Part shown: in pieces, positions 1-13,406 of the stretch
Position numbering within the stretch: position 1 is the stretch's first letter
How the letters are laid out: every line of letters begins with the position of its first letter
Source of the DNA: Stratiolaelaps scimitus
Taxonomy: Eukaryota; Arthropoda; Arachnida; Mesostigmata; Laelapidae
DNA: 64,000 nucleotides
Direction of reading: 5' to 3'
Assembly (NCBI GenBank): GCA_019614645.1
Contig: JABWDB010000006.1
Location: 2,170,001 to 2,234,000 of the forward strand
Notes under the pieces: model-generated
The model's database searches: none
The model's input: only the letters and a program-made list of their open reading frames with translations
Told to the model about the DNA's origin: nothing
Program-made: the position numbers and the translations under genes

Positions 1-1978
1 CTAATATGCTTCAGTGGCCCGCCCCCCGTCCGCCCGATGTTGCCGTTAGATTCTACAGCGCACCACGCTTAGTCGAGGAGACAAAAATCGTGCCAAGTTT
101 TTGTGACCGCTCCAATCGAGGGGAGCCTTCAGAAACGTTTTCTCGCGCAGCGAACGTACGCGACAGTTTGTCGCTTAGCCGCGATGCCGATGATTGATCC
201 TCAGTGTTTTCAAGGAGATGGCACCGATGCCATCTCCTTGAAAACACTTATAACTGGCGGCATTGGCAACTGTAGCCATTTGGTGAGATGACAGATTCGA
301 CTGGCGTGTCGTACACGTCAACAAAAACAACGGCGAGTCGTAGAAGAGAGAAACAAAGAAAACGATAGGATTTTGTGTGGATTTTGTAGTTACTGCTGCT
401 GCTGATGCTGCTTATGCCCGGCGTCCGCTAAAGTCATGATGGTCGCCTTCGTATCCGATCGGGCGCGTTTCAGTGAGGGATGATTTAAGTGGCCTATCGT
501 CGTCAGAAATCAGTCAGACAGCTTGCTGCTGCTGCCAGTGGAGATTGTGCCGGTCTTGCGGTACAGCCAATATTGCTGGTTTCTTCAGCCCTTCCTGCCC
601 GATCTCTCTAGACATCTTTTAACATTGTTGGCTGCATTGCTCCAGCTGAGCTCTCTCCTCTGATCAGACACGAATCGAACTATTGTCGTAAGCTGATCGA
701 TGTCTGTGTACTGCTGGCGTTGCTGTCACTGCCACTCTCACTGCTGCCAGAGTCACAAACGCGTTGTCACGAAGCAAGAACCACAAAAATACACCTCGCC
801 CACATGATGTCATTCCTCAGAAGGATGAATCCGACGGGTGTTCGATTGCTTTCGGCTTTATATCTTCGAACCACTGAGGGTACCGTCTCGACACAACGGC
901 GGATAGAACAGTCGACGGCTCGTACGACAATTACGGACTCTGTTCAGATTCACAACTTCATGTCGGCTGCAGACACCTGTCACTGCTTAATGCCTACAGC
1001 TGATTGGAACAACTCGAGTCGTAGTTGTAACACTGCATTGATTAATTATACCCGATAGGAAAGTTATTATTGTTCCTAAAGAAATATATATATCCTTCTG
1101 AGTTATCGTATATGTGATAGAACTGGGTCTAGGTACGAGATCGGTATAGCGGGTAACCGATTATTCCTCAAGTGATAAATAGTACATTTTCCGGGCTGAC
1201 CCACAGCCACCATTTAACGTCCTCGGTACAACTGCTTTCGGCATTGCTTCAAGTGATAACACCCTTTTATCTAATATTCGATTACAGCATAATATGGTCA
1301 AAATCTAGCATTGAACGAGTTAACGAAATATCAACGCGGCGTTGGTTGTAATCGAATAATCACAGAGATGATGTGAGATCCGCTTAGAGTTAAGGGTCTG
1401 CCTTTTTCCAGTCCCACCTGAACCGTGTTTTTCAGCTCCACCACCGACATTTAAAGCGAAAATTTTGTATTGCGATACATGTCCTTTTGGACGGGTATAC
1501 GAACTTTTTGTTCAGTGAAATTATGAAATCAGTCCAAATTTCAAGGTTTTTTTTGTTAGCTAATCTTTCATTATTGATACAGGTATATACAGAAAGATTG
1601 TCAGGCAGCTCTTGAGCTGTCTTGCATTGATATTCAGGTCACAGTATTGTTTGGTCGGTGAGCTTCCGAGAGCGCAATGTGGCACGTTTCCATCGATGTT
1701 CGTCGGACGTCTGAGCGAGAATGGGCGAACGAGCCTTCTGAGAGCAACACTGCATCTATGCCGCATGCGGAGTCACTAGCCGATCGGGCCCCTCCGGAAC
1801 GTGGCCGTCCACCATAGAAACGGAGCGAAGGACATTATGGTACACAGTCAATCACACCCAGACACACAAACACACACATACTCAAACCCATACCGCTGTA
1901 CCGAGGCGGACCCTCAACTTTGTTGGGCTCATGTTATTGTCGTTGTCGCTGTGGCTATTGTGGGCCCCATTTGACGAC
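1..1978. other. no gene identified
   Basis: Reading frames here are short and overlap on both strands without a recognisable domain. The longest (720-1058, plus) opens with a non-ATG codon and has no protein-like motif. Apart from the hairpin at 203-248, annotated separately, I see only non-coding-looking sequence. Confidence 0.5.
203..248. repeat. perfect 21-bp inverted repeat with 4-nt spacer
   Basis: The left arm (203-223, starting AGTGTTTTCAAGG) is exactly the reverse complement of the right arm (228-248). The spacer is CCGA. Pairing stops at 202/249. A perfect 21-bp stem with so short a loop is far beyond chance in a window of this size. Nothing nearby marks it as a transposon end, so its nature is unknown. 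Confidence 0.95.
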
Positions 1979-2060
1979 AGCGGCGGCGGCGGCGGCGGCG
2001 GCGTCCGCAGCAGTGGAGTCCTCTCTGCATCTATTGTGGTAGTGGCGGCGGCGGCGGCGG
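1979..2060. repeat. two CGG/GGC triplet tracts
   Basis: About eight GGC units at 1979-2003 and about six more near 2043-2060, separated by GC-rich sequence. Such tracts can form G-quadruplexes and often mark CpG-rich promoters or 5' leaders. I could not attach a coding exon to this one. Overlapping ORFs at 2095-2500 on both strands are probably open only because of the base composition. Confidence 0.9.
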
Positions 2061-2691
2061 GGCCCGTGCCGTAGAATAGAGCACCTACGTATTTTTGGAC
2101 AACAATGCTGATGCCTTCCTCTTCAACGCCTGTTGCTACCGTTCTACTTCCCTAAGCGCCTTACAACTACTGCCTGCCACGACGACTGCCATTCCTACTC
2201 CTGCTACGGCAGCAGAGCGAAACCGTAGCGGCAGTAACGGCCGCATGTCGGCCCATTTTGTGCTTTTGTTCCATCGTAGCATGGATGGCAAGCAATCTAA
2301 CGTGTCGGGCAGGGCAGGGCCGGCCGGCGGCTGCGAGTGGAACTCCATGTCCTGTTTGGCCTGGCCATAGAGAACGACGGCGGGTGGACGTCGATGAAAC
2401 ACCACCATTGCCACTATTAGACCATCGCTATGGCAGCCCGCGGTGGCTACGACCTACGGCCGCCCTTAGTCTACTCGCCGTCTACTGGTGTCCTCAGCTC
2501 TGAGTTAGCACCTACTCGCCTACGCGTTGGTGTAATTAGTAGCGTGAGCTACGAGATTCCGGAACGAACATGACCGCTGAGGAGGGGTTCGGATGATACC
2601 TGTTGATCGACCCGGTTATTTCAAATGAAACAGTTTGGTTAATAGTTCTCAGGCGGCTTAATCATTCGTCTAGTGAGCGTCCATGATGGAC

Positions 2692-2783
2692 TATATATAT
2701 ATATATATATTCTATGGGAGTGTGTGTCTATTATATTTATAATAATGTTGCATTCAATGTTGTACGGCTACATCTGTAGCCGT
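2692..2783. repeat. TA tract and a 20-bp palindrome
   Basis: A (TA)n microsatellite runs from about 2692 to 2710. At 2764-2783 ACGGCTACA and TGTAGCCGT form a perfect 9-bp stem around a 2-nt centre. A few stems of that length are expected by chance in 64 kb. Confidence 0.8.
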
Positions 2784-3245
2784 GTGCCTAAGTTGGTTGT
2801 CGGAAAACAAATTTGAATGGGTTTAACAAAGTAATTTGTAACATCGCAGAGCCATTACCTCCCTAGTGATCACCAAGACATCGAGTCAGCTCATCTTGCT
2901 CAGCTACTTCTGATGACGAATAGTCACATGTGTTCGCTCGACGATCGATTCAAGCTGCGAAGCGATTAGGTCGATCGCTTTGGCCTTCGCTACCGGATCG
3001 ACGACCTGTACGCCCACTCACCCACACAGACACTGTGTTCCATTGGCTGAATATCCATTATCATCATCGTCGTCATCGATTCCACCAATCCTTCAATGCG
3101 GCCGACGATCACACGCTCAATAACACGAACAACACTCAATACACCAAATGCTTTAGCATGAGCGGCAGGGGTTCTTCCACCGTCATTTCGTATCGGGGTG
3201 CGGAACCGCAACAGCTGTTCATGCTACTGTCGCAAGTAGCACCCA

Positions 3246-3273
3246 GAGAGAGAGAGAGCAAGAGAGAGAGAGA
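3246..3273. repeat. (AG)n microsatellite
   Basis: An AG dinucleotide run interrupted once by GCAAG. No functional context is visible. Confidence 0.9.
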
Positions 3274-3299
3274 GGTATTATCATATTCTCTCGCATGAG

Positions 3300-6200
3300 C
3301 TACGACTGCCGCCACATAACGAATATCTATGGCTCATTACCAAGGTTGTGCCTTGTAAGGGATAAGATGCCTGATTTTCAGGTCAGCTGTGACGGAGGTA
3401 GGCGCTTAGCCGCCACCCTAGATACCGCCACCGCGTGCTGACTAAAGGTACGAATTGACCACGACCAAAGGCACGAATGGAGCATGGCTGGCAGACACCA
3501 ACTTTGGAGCAATGGCCAAATTAGCTATATAGCTTAACGGGTTAAGGGATGAGGTATACGGAGCCATCTAGCGCCTTGTGTAGCAGATACTTTCGCAGAT
3601 AGAATCGACTGAGAGATCAAAATGTACAACAGGCAGAATTCGTGAATGAAAACACGGCTATATACAATCAGGTGTGTATATATAAAGACGCCAAAGTGTC
3701 TATGGTTTTGGGCCATCCTATTTGAGCATTGCTAAATTTACTATTTTCGGCTCACCGAAAAGTTATCGTTTTATTTCAACTTGCGTTAGACCTTATAGGC
3801 TCTGTTTCAGGTCTCCACTTGTCAGCTCATTATTATCAGGACAGTGGCCCTTGACGGTGGTCCTTGCACGCAATGCCTTGAACAAGCAATACACGAACCA
3901 TACCGTAAACGGGCGTGGCATTGCCAATCAAGTGCTCAGTGCAGCGTTGTCCGTTTCGACGAAATCAATAAAACGCACGTTTTGATTGCGGCGACAAAGT
4001 GGGTCACCAATAGAGAATTCTGTTTGTTTTTTTTGTGTTTGTTATTTGGCTCTACGAGGTAGCGTGACACCTTCTTCCAACTGGAATATTTTCCAGAGAA
4101 ACAACAAATGAGACCATAGATGATGGACTAGGTAATGCACGTTATTCACACGAGATATTTGCGTGGCCAGTGCGCGGCGTTACGTCTCCAGGTAGAGAGA
4201 CCTCCACCCAGCTGGAACGCTCACCTCCGATAGCGATCCCTGTATTCGGACTATTTTTCGTGGCTCGAGAGGACTAGATCAAATCATTCCTCCGACGCCG
4301 CCGTCGCCATTTTTGCTCTTCGTATCGACTGTGTGAAGATTACATGGATACGCTTTGTAAACAGGGTCTCATAAGTCGTTTTTTCCTCGAAGGCCGAATG
4401 TTGTGGAGGTTTTCTTCGAGCTGATAGAGAGGCGATAGACTGTCATAAACACAATAGCGAGCTGCATAAAGATGTTAGGGTAGTTTATTTACCTAACCTG
4501 CATTTGCGTAGCATGTGCACGTGAATGATTCCAAAGGAATCCCACTATGCATTTTCGTAGTTTGATGACGGACAGAGCCACGGTCAGCGCACAAACGGAC
4601 ACGAACTCATCCAAAAATATTTTTATCATCGTTCATCGTTGTGGTCCCATTACATTGCATCGCCTTGTTTCCTCCTCCAGGCCACTGTATCATTACTTAG
4701 GAAACAATGATGGCGTCGGAGGCGTTTGTTATCTATCAGCGTCGTACCTATTGTCATTCTAATTGGGCTCTGTTTTATATGCGTGGAATAACATTAATGA
4801 TATCAATGTTGTTGACAGCTATCCGTCGGCCATTTCTCTATCGCTGTCTCGCGAGACCCTTCTCGTTGTCGCTCCGACCGACGCTGCTTCCCCTCGGCTG
4901 CTTGGAGACGTTTCACATGGGACTGATCAGCGACAGGTGCCTCGGCTTCCATCACCACTACGTACTGATCTGGTCGTCCTGGCCGGATCGGATCGCTCGA
5001 GTCGTTGACGATCGATTCGCCGCGAGTGCGCCGATCTTGTTATTGTGCCCCTGCCGCTGCTGTCATCAGCCAATCGACATCTTCTGCTTCCAGCCGGTAG
5101 CTTCCAGAGATGACGACAAACCATGGTGAAATCGGGCCGGCAGCGAAATCTATCCCGCGATCATCAGCTATCACCGTCTCGGAGACGGCTCCTTTATGTA
5201 AGGAGAGCAGATTCGATGCGTATGTATTATAGAAGTGCCGCTACCTTGTCTGGGTCAGCACAGCGTCTGATCATCCAATCGTCTGGCGTGCCCTTGAAAT
5301 GGTTACAATTTATTGTTGCTGTACGCTCTCCAGGAGATCGTGTAGCTAGCCGGGCTAGGATAGCCAGCTGCTGTATGTCCCACAGTCATAGTCATGGTTG
5401 GTGATGGCGGCTGGTGCTGGACACATGGCTGTGCCTGCTGCTTTCATGGCCGTTGTCTTTTGTGGCTCGCCACCCATCGGACTTCCCCCACCTAAACTTT
5501 GTCCTCTCTCTCTCTCTCTCTTTTCCTAAGTATTTCCTGAACGTTCTCCCGATCTCTGATCCAACCTTTAGGTGCAGCAAAAACGCTAAATGATAATATA
5601 TATAATGGTAGTAATAGAGCTATTATTATTATAATTATATAATTGCCGGCCACATACTGTTACGCAGCAGTCCGTCGCCTTCCAACATCGTTATTGTCTG
5701 ACTCGCTCTCCCCCTCTCTCTATAGTGTGATATCTTGATCTCCCGACCGTGTTTCGGTGTCGGCCTTCGTCTTGCGAGAGAAACAAGAATGCTCGTCGTC
5801 CGCGACGTTCATTATCGCACCCTCCTCAATCTGGAGCGGCGAATAAAAGCAGGCGGGGCTGGCAAACCGTGAAGAAACAGAGTATCATACGCGAGGATAC
5901 GTAGAGTGGCTTTCGAGATACAAGAAGACATCGGTGAGAGAAAGATCAGAGGCAAATAACATTTGAAGTCAACCACCGTTAGCAGCAAGGCGTGACCCCA
6001 CAGCACATACGTGCGACGCGTTCGCCGTCGTGTGTGTATATCGAGAATGTGGGTGAAACGGGCAAATCCATTTCTCTGAGTTACCGGGTGCCTAGTATTT
6101 AGTGGGAGGTGTTAGAAGAATCTGGTATCTCCGCCGGATCTGGTCGTAATCTATCAAGCCAACATGCTCTTGTCATGATCATCTTCGCGAAGTAATTTTT

Positions 6201-7595
6201 TTCATTAGAACAGCGACTTCCAACACGTTCTGGTCTAGAACGATTACTGACACGAAATGGCCGAGCGAGATTCGCAATGAAACGCAATATAAAGGACTTC
6301 TCGATGAAACGCGAAATATTGCCTATTTATTTATATTGGCGAGTAAGCATTGTGTATAAACGCATCCATGGGGATGGAGGTGGTTTGTAGCAATTTTTTT
6401 AATTTCGCTTTTCGGCCCTTTTTCACACTTTTTCTCTGTTCATTTCACAGTTAGTATCAACAGTTTACAGTATGTTATATCATTCGCGGACAGAATCACT
6501 AGCGGCTAATATGTCAAAAGTTGAAAGAGCACATCAGATTTTAACAGACAAAGGTTATATATAATATATATATATACAAACCCGTTTCGAGAGGTTTCAG
6601 TAGACAGCAGGTATCCACTACTATATAGTGATCGCTGCCAAGGAGAACTTTTTCTTCGGCACAGGCCTTCTTTCCTTCAATGAAAGGCAATTTGCCGGTG
6701 TGCCACGTGCGTTCGTTCGAAAACCCGACGGTTGGGAAGTTTCAGGTTTTTGGACGTCCTGCCGCGATGTTCACACCCATAGTATAGATGCAAAAAAGGG
6801 TACTATTTACATTCTTATTATCACATCAGTACTGATCTCAAATCGAAGATTATTCTATAGGTACACACTCTCTGTGAGCAATACCATTTACAGAGCTGTA
6901 TCAAAGTTTCGTTTTCTCGATATTACCCCCTTTGCAGCTGAGCCCGACTCAACAGCGAACTGAGAATTCTGAGGGGTTGCGGTTGACACTTAGAGCAATA
7001 AATCAATTTCGATTTTCCTCGCCCTGTCGGACAAGGCTCGGGAGTCCCGTTCGAATGGGAGCTAGGTGGAACAGAGCTGAAACGAAACAGCAGTCCCTAT
7101 ACAAATGTGTGGCGTATAGAAAGAGGCCACACACGTTCGGGTGGGAACGCTGAGTAACGTTGGCATGATCTAGAGGAAAAGTCAGCTCCAACCGTCAGGC
7201 GGTTCCGGGTATCGCTATCGTCGATGTGTGAGCTACGAACACGGCGAATGATGGGAAGTTTCTGCGGATTGCGGCTGTTTGAAGGGTATGTTATTTTCTC
7301 TTCGATAGTGGCGTTGCGGAGAATGGACCTACATTTCAGTCAGCTCGTATCCTATCCTAACGCCAATTACTTTCAGTCGTCTGTTGGATTTCGTTCTCGT
7401 CTGAGATTCTCGTTCAGCTCAAATCGGATTGGCTCATTGATCATATAGAGCATAAGATGAACGAAATCCCTCGCGCGAGCGATGCGCGTAAACCTTGCAA
7501 TATGAATGAATGTACAGTGTTTACTGTCATGGGTGTGGTTCCCTTTGGAGAATTTGGGAAGAGCCAGTCTCCATTTCAAGCTGGCGTGAGGTAAA
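3300..7595. other. no gene identified
   Basis: A long stretch without a supportable gene. It contains a (CT)n tract at about 5503-5522 and AT-rich patches near 5595-5645 and 6555-6580. The 140-codon plus frame 4707-5129 starts with ATG but has no recognisable domain or splice context. It overlaps minus frames of similar quality, so I do not call it. Confidence 0.5.
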
Positions 7596-7654
7596 GGTAA
7601 AGGTTTTATTGGTTTATTAAAGGAGCTGCAATTTTACAATGCTTAAGCTCTCTT
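7596..7654 (+). repeat. dispersed repeat, copy 1
   Basis: About 59 bp, from GGTAAAGGTTTTATTGG to GCTTAAGCTCTCTT. It matches the reverse complement of 22186-22245 with two substitutions and a 2-base length difference. Two near-identical copies 14.6 kb apart in opposite orientation indicate an interspersed repeat family. The reverse strand of copy 2 carries AATAAA, which would suit the 3' end of a retroelement, but no element body is visible beside either copy. Confidence 0.85.
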
Positions 7655-9595
7655 ATATGTCACGCAGCGGGGCTCGAAAGGTAAGATGCTTTTAGCTAAT
7701 ATCGGAACGAGTTCCCCTCCTTTCTGAGGAAAATGGCGATGACTAGCTCTCGACGAATATAGCCGAATATCGTTGAACTTATTGTCACTCTGAGTGAGGG
7801 TGGAACTACGAGTCATCTCAAGAAGCTGACAATGAAACATCTGCCATGAGGATAAACCTGTTCGAAACCTGCTTTTTGCCCTTACGTTTGAGGCATTGGT
7901 TATTTTCTAAACGTTTTCTAAAGGCCGACGAAACGAAGTGACCGCAGTGTTACCCCATAACCCACAGTCACCATATGCTGCTAAGTCCTCAAAGGGTTTA
8001 AGTAGCAATAAGGCAACACCCAATGTATTCTGCCTCCAAACGCACAATTGCTTAGTGAGATTCATCTCATAGACACCCGTTCCTATTTGAAACCGCCGGA
8101 AAGCAGTTCATCCCCATAGGCTTGTCGATTAGTACCGTTTATGAATTCGCTCAGTCTCGTATCGAGGAGATGATTACGGGCGAATATATTAAACTCGCTC
8201 GCAGACTAAGCAACATTTGCTGATAGTTGATATATTGACGTCACACACTCCCAATCACTTAGCAATACACGCCTCGTTTCAAGGTTCTGCCGTAACGGAC
8301 AACAACTGGCCAACACGATTCAAACAAGGGGACGACGCCATAGTCGAAAATTCATGCGTTTCCCCTCCATCCATTAGCTGATTATTTGAGGTGCGACTGC
8401 CGTTACGATTTTCATATTTGACTGGTAAGAGCGCAAAGGGGTTGTTTGTGTTCATCGATTGGCCTGAGTCGTCGATTGGCGACCTTTTTTTTATTGTCCT
8501 GGCAGCGGCTTCCGTTACGGTGCCTTTCGAAAGGAGTTGCAGAGGGTCATATAGGTTAGCTTTTTTTACGTTTCGAGAAATTCTAGCACCGTCTGTATTC
8601 TAGACGATACTCGTGTGAGTGCGGGCACACACCGAGCCGTTATTTTTCAGCGGCCAACTGTTGATTCCGACTTGACCTCGAAGCATAAAATTTCGTTTCT
8701 CTTACAACGGCTCCTGTTACGGGCATCCGATTTGTGATTAGTCATGTAGTTATTCATCTCGGATTCGACTGACTAATGCCTATTTCGGCAAGCGTTGTCT
8801 AGCGTTACCAGCCACCTATTTCTCTAGTATCACCATCGGATCAGAGCATGGATGCTGAACCATTTTTTTTGGGGGAGTCAAAATAGCTAGATGATATTTG
8901 TTGGTATTTATTTTATTTTGAAAACGGAGAGCCGCCAAGAGCCAGTTAGCCAGCCACCGCATAACCACTATTGCTTCTTAGGGATATCTTCGCTGGGTAC
9001 ACACAACTTCAAACCGAGCTAACCTGTCTTGTCGAAAAAAGACGGAAATATCACTGCATCTTTGTCGCCTAATTCAGTGGCGGAATATGCAATAGCGCCT
9101 TGTAGATATATCATATCGGTCGTCGATGACAGGGAAACGGCTACCCTCAGGCGCTGCAGTGGCGAAAGTGTCGACTTCGCGCTCTGTAGACCTTTGCTTT
9201 TGTATCTCCCAGCATCAGCATTGAGTTACTTAATTAGAAGCATAATTACCTATTTCACAATAGTATTTTCCACCCTATGCGCATATATATATACCGTTCC
9301 GCCGGCATCTGTGGACCTTTCCAGCCAGTTACGAGCTGGCTGGTATAATTGCTCGAACGACTGCCCGAACTGCCGCTGTGTGTGACGTCGATCATAGGTG
9401 GGGGCCCTCTCCACATTTTGAATGGACCCATTGGTGGTTCAACGCAGTCAGTGAGTCTGTCTCGAGGGCCGTCGGTGCTTCGGCCGAACGGGGTCCATCG
9501 GCCGGGATCTGGAGCAGCGGTGCTAGCAGATCCTTCCTCGATTCGACTTTTGACGCTAGCTGTGCACTTATATGCACTTATTATACCATCGTCAC
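7655..9595. other. no gene identified
   Basis: Only short frames without recognisable content. An 8-bp stem, CCAGCCAG...CTGGCTGG, lies near 9320-9344. Nothing else is supportable. Confidence 0.5.
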
Positions 9596-9597
9596 TG

Positions 9598-9955
9598 TCG
9601 CCACCACCGCCGCGACCGCCGCCGCCGCCGCCGCTGTCGCCAGCACCATAGAAGCAACGAATAACAACGACTGCAAAGACGCTCAGCCCAGAGACGTTTG
9701 TGCCGGATGGCTGCTGCCGATGTCCCGATGGATGCTTACTACCTCACGGCTTCCACTCGTCGCCTTCTGATCCCGATAACGAAACGCTCTTCTTCTCTTT
9801 CTCTCTCCCTCCCGCTCGGTCTATCTGTCTGCAATGCTCCGTCGCCAGTAAACATAATTGTCGTCGTCGTCGTCGTCGTAGCAGTAACAACAATAATAAT
9901 AATAACAATAACGGTAATAATAATAACGATAACACATAGTAACAATAATATATAG
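9598..9955. repeat. triplet-repeat cluster: CCG, GTC, AAT/AAC
   Basis: CCG-type repeats near 9600-9640 are followed by (GTC)n at about 9858-9885 and an AAT/AAC/GAT triplet run to about 9950. The 130- and 100-codon frames across it translate into homopolymer-like strings in every frame. I therefore treat them as consequences of the repeats. Confidence 0.85.
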
Positions 9956-11822
9956 CACGGTGCATATAATACCCATGTGTAATGGGGGCGATCACCGTTC
10001 ATGAGGTGCAATGTTCAATAAGGTCTTGCCATGCAGGCGCACCGTTTCGTCCAGCTGCCGTTGTCGCGGCCGCTGCTGGTACAGCTGCCTGTCAAACTGT
10101 GTGACATCACACTGCTGCTACCATGACACTGCTGTTGTTCGTTACTTTCGTGGTGCTTAAGCCACGCGCGGAAATTATACGGCAGTATAAGGTGCTTACG
10201 ATGCGGGACGCCGATGTCGCTGACCAGAAGAGAAGAGCCCATGAATGAAAACGGATAATGAGCAGGAAAAACGCGAGGGAGAGAGAAAGGGAGAGAGAGA
10301 GAGGTATAGCGAAATCAGAACAACATATGCATAGCACTGCCTATACAATGTAGATATATATGTATGAATGTTCATGTGTCACCGTTACATAAATCCATTG
10401 AGGCCCGTACGTGTCGGCCAACGTTCGTGGTCGGAACGAGCTGATGGCTGATGGTTCACGGCTAGATTATGCTATTTGTCTTCGGTGGAAATGTTACGTG
10501 ACAGATGTGTGCTATATATCAGATACGGAGAGATATATAAAAGAAAAAAGTAGTGGTTATATTGTGCTGATCGGAGTCGCGATGGGTAGTTTACATGTTG
10601 ACATTGCATAAGAGCTCTCTGAAAATTGGGGTTGAAAAATTTCCCTTGAAAAGTCGCCTTTTTTTCTTTTTTAACTATCTTCCTCTGCGCTGCGAGCTGC
10701 AGAATAATCAGCGCCTCTTCATCGAGCTGTGACAAATCATTGAATGAGTTATGAAAATGAAAGTAGACAATTACGTCAATTTAAGCTCGATTCTTTCACT
10801 GGTGCACGTCGTGTACCAGTTTATGTGGAAGCTCAAGGGAAGATTTATTGAACCAGTCTTCCCACCTGCGAAGATTTATTCAATACAGGTTACTCAATCG
10901 AATAGCTTCCTTGCCTGCTTGGAAGACTATGCTTATTTCATTTATTTATTATTTTGGTTGTTTGTGTGTGTCTGAACCTTATAAGGATTTCTCTTCAGTT
11001 CTGCATGTTCCTTCAATCCGATTGAACTCCCGCTGTCGCCGACGTCTGCCCGTTATGTGAAGTTGAACCTGTTCTCTATCTGCCCCATGGATCCCGAACG
11101 CGAGACCCCCCGCTATGGCACGTTCAATCATCTCCGGTTGCTCTCACCCGGTTACATTGGACAGCCAACACTTTATCGTTCGCGGCACATCGGTTACCAC
11201 TCATCAGTCACGCGACGTTGGCTGCTCAGACGAGATTCTCGCTCGCCGCTAATAGCTCGTCGATTATTATACTAGCACATCGCCACCGAAATCGGATCAT
11301 ATTTGGTCTGATCACAGGCTGAATATCATCGCTCTCATATCGCATTCGACATTTCGACTTTGTCGGCTGTCGCTATCGACCGTTGCCTACGTTTAACTTC
11401 CGCAGACGAGAATTTGAGCTCAGCGACGGCTTCGACGAATGTCTATAGATGGGCATAATGTAAGCCCATCGTGATTGATCCCTTCTCCGGTTTCAACGAG
11501 AGCTGAAATAACGAAAACGAGACAGCGAGAGGGAGAGAGATTTACAGCAAATATTGCTTGTATCTGAGTGAGTCAATTATTATCTTTACAATTATCCAGC
11601 TCTCTTGACAACCGCTATCGTATGAAGCCGAGGCTGAGAGGCAATCTTTTTAAGCGTGAGGTAAAACACGGAAAGCTCCGGAACGCGAACTGAACCCGGC
11701 GTTTCGCCACAGGCAACTGACTATGATCTTGGATTGGTGTGTGTATGTGTGTGGCTATGCACCTTTGATTGAAGTAGACGAACGGACCAAGAAACATCAC
11801 AGTGAACGATTGTGAGAAAGCA
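9956..11822. other. no gene identified
   Basis: Short frames only. A GA-rich patch lies near 10270-10302. No recognisable coding exon, RNA gene or mobile element was seen. Confidence 0.45.
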
Positions 11823-11937
11823 AGAGAGAGAGAGAGAGAGAGAAATGTAAACAAATCACTGTAATGACGGTAATAATGACGATACTGGTTCGCTTTACGG
11901 GGCCCTGCGTTGGCCTCTCTCTCTCTCTCTCTCTCTC
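11823..11937. repeat. opposed (AG)n and (CT)n tracts
   Basis: (AG)n at 11823-11842 and (CT)n at 11914-11937 lie about 70 bp apart in opposite sense. A transcript of either strand could therefore fold into a roughly 20-bp hairpin. Each tract is an ordinary microsatellite; the pairing is what stands out. Confidence 0.9.
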
Positions 11938-12117
11938 GCTGTTTTTTCTCTTGATTCATCTCACCTCTCCAGCGACAGCCGGATGTTGATACCATTGTGC
12001 TCGCTTTTGTGGCGGAAGATCCCTAGCCGGCGTATACCTCCCTACCATCTTGTACATCTCAAAGCACACACGTGTATGACGGTATGCACCTGTGGAGATC
12101 GTGTACTGCTAGCTCAC

Positions 12118-12549
12118 GGATCCTGTAAACGAATTTCTCTGTCGAAACGATGAACGAATGCTGAACCGACGGCCGGTTTCTGTGACTCCGTCCGTGAATC
12201 TCGCTCCTCAACCCGTGATGACGGGATGTCAGCAGAAGGATTTGTCGTTGGAGGCACGTGAGGGCAGGGCGTATTTGCTGCGCTATTTGTTGCCCTGTGT
12301 GGGCGGGTTTCTCTGTTGACGTGTGCGGGTGTGTTTATGGGCGCCCAGTGAGAACAACGGTGCACCCTTATCGCAATGTTACTGATTCTGTCGTCGGTCG
12401 GTAATCGCTGTTGCTCTAGCCGCTGGGATTGGCGCGTTTGCTGTTTGTAGCTCTCCGACGTCGCTTGCCACGCCAACCCGAAGTTGACGGACTCGTGCGC
12501 GCTTTTGCTGGGCGGATCCTGAACCGGTGAAGTCTCAAAGGTGGACAAC
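12118..12549 (-). CDS. candidate internal coding exon, unrecognised protein
   Basis: The minus-strand frame reads about 143 codons of polar, Ser/Pro/Gln-rich sequence (for example SESYKQQTRQSQRLEQQR) typical of a disordered protein region. It stays open up to a strong donor, CC|GTGAGC, reached at 12118. The in-frame stop lies only inside that donor. The upstream limit is uncertain: acceptors ending CACAG (next to 12549) or GGTTCAG (about 30 bases further in) both fit, but neither has a good pyrimidine tract. There is no ATG start and no recognised domain. It could be a chance frame; the open-until-donor pattern is the main support. Confidence 0.3.
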
Positions 12550-12640
12550 CTGTGATCTGGCGTTGATCATTGACTGAATCACTCAATGAAACGTCTGATG
12601 GAACTCCGCTGTTATGTGTGCTTGTATGTGAAGGAATTGG

Positions 12641-12925
12641 TTAACCAGAACAATCATTTGAGTTCGTCACCGTAGGCCGTTCATTCATTGTTATGCGACG
12701 AATCGGAAAATCTTGATGAGTGTGACTTTGGCGTCTATGGTCACGTCGGCTGTATTTCGAATGAAACTGCCGATTGCACTTAGGCGCCGGGGCGAGGTCG
12801 AATCTAGAGGCCGTACGAAAGCTGTTATTCAGATGAGCGGTAGAAGATAACACACGGAATGAACCATTTACGATTTGTTCCTCGTTTTTTTTTTTAGACG
12901 AACTAGCTCGACAATGACAGGGCAT
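12641..12925 (-). CDS. ATG-initiated 94-codon ORF, unrecognised
   Basis: Opens with a true ATG with A at -3 and ends in TAA. The product is basic and rich in Ser, Arg and His. It lies just upstream, on the same strand, of the candidate exon 12118-12549, but I could not find a phase-compatible splice joining the two. It may be part of a leader or a chance ORF. Confidence 0.2.
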   Translation of the reverse strand: MPCHCRASSSKKKNEEQIVNGSFRVLSSTAHLNNSFRTASRFDLAPAPKCNRQFHSKYSRRDHRRQSHTHQDFPIRRITMNERPTVTNSNDCSG

Positions 12926-13364
12926 TATTTGGTGCGGGTATGCGGATTATTGTACCACACATACTCCATGAGTAGAATCTGCGGTGGGACTCAATAGGTG
13001 ATCTCGGACTGATCGCTAAAAATCTCCTTCCAGCTTTGGTTGGATGTGTAGTTCCTCAACTATACGGTATAGATAATGATCCCAGATATAGATACATGAA
13101 AATCATGATGTCTATAATAACATAATGACAGGAAATAAATATCATACTAATTGCGGTGCATTGCATCTGTAGTCAGCGGGCTGATACGCTGACAGGTGGT
13201 TGATATTTAGTCACCGTTCGATGACACGCCTCTCTTCTCCGCATCCTCGTAAGGGTAGGCATACAAAAAAAGAGGCCCATCCTGACCTGTGTTGTCTGAC
13301 AAAATGGTTGGATGTGGCACATCGAAACGTTGGAATAGGCGTTGGAAAAGGGCCAATAAAAGTC

Positions 13365-13406
<42 letters not shown>

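Noticed and set aside
8236..8243. CRE palindrome TGACGTCA (also at 53769-53776)
   Set aside because: About one such 8-mer is expected by chance in 64 kb and no promoter is nearby.
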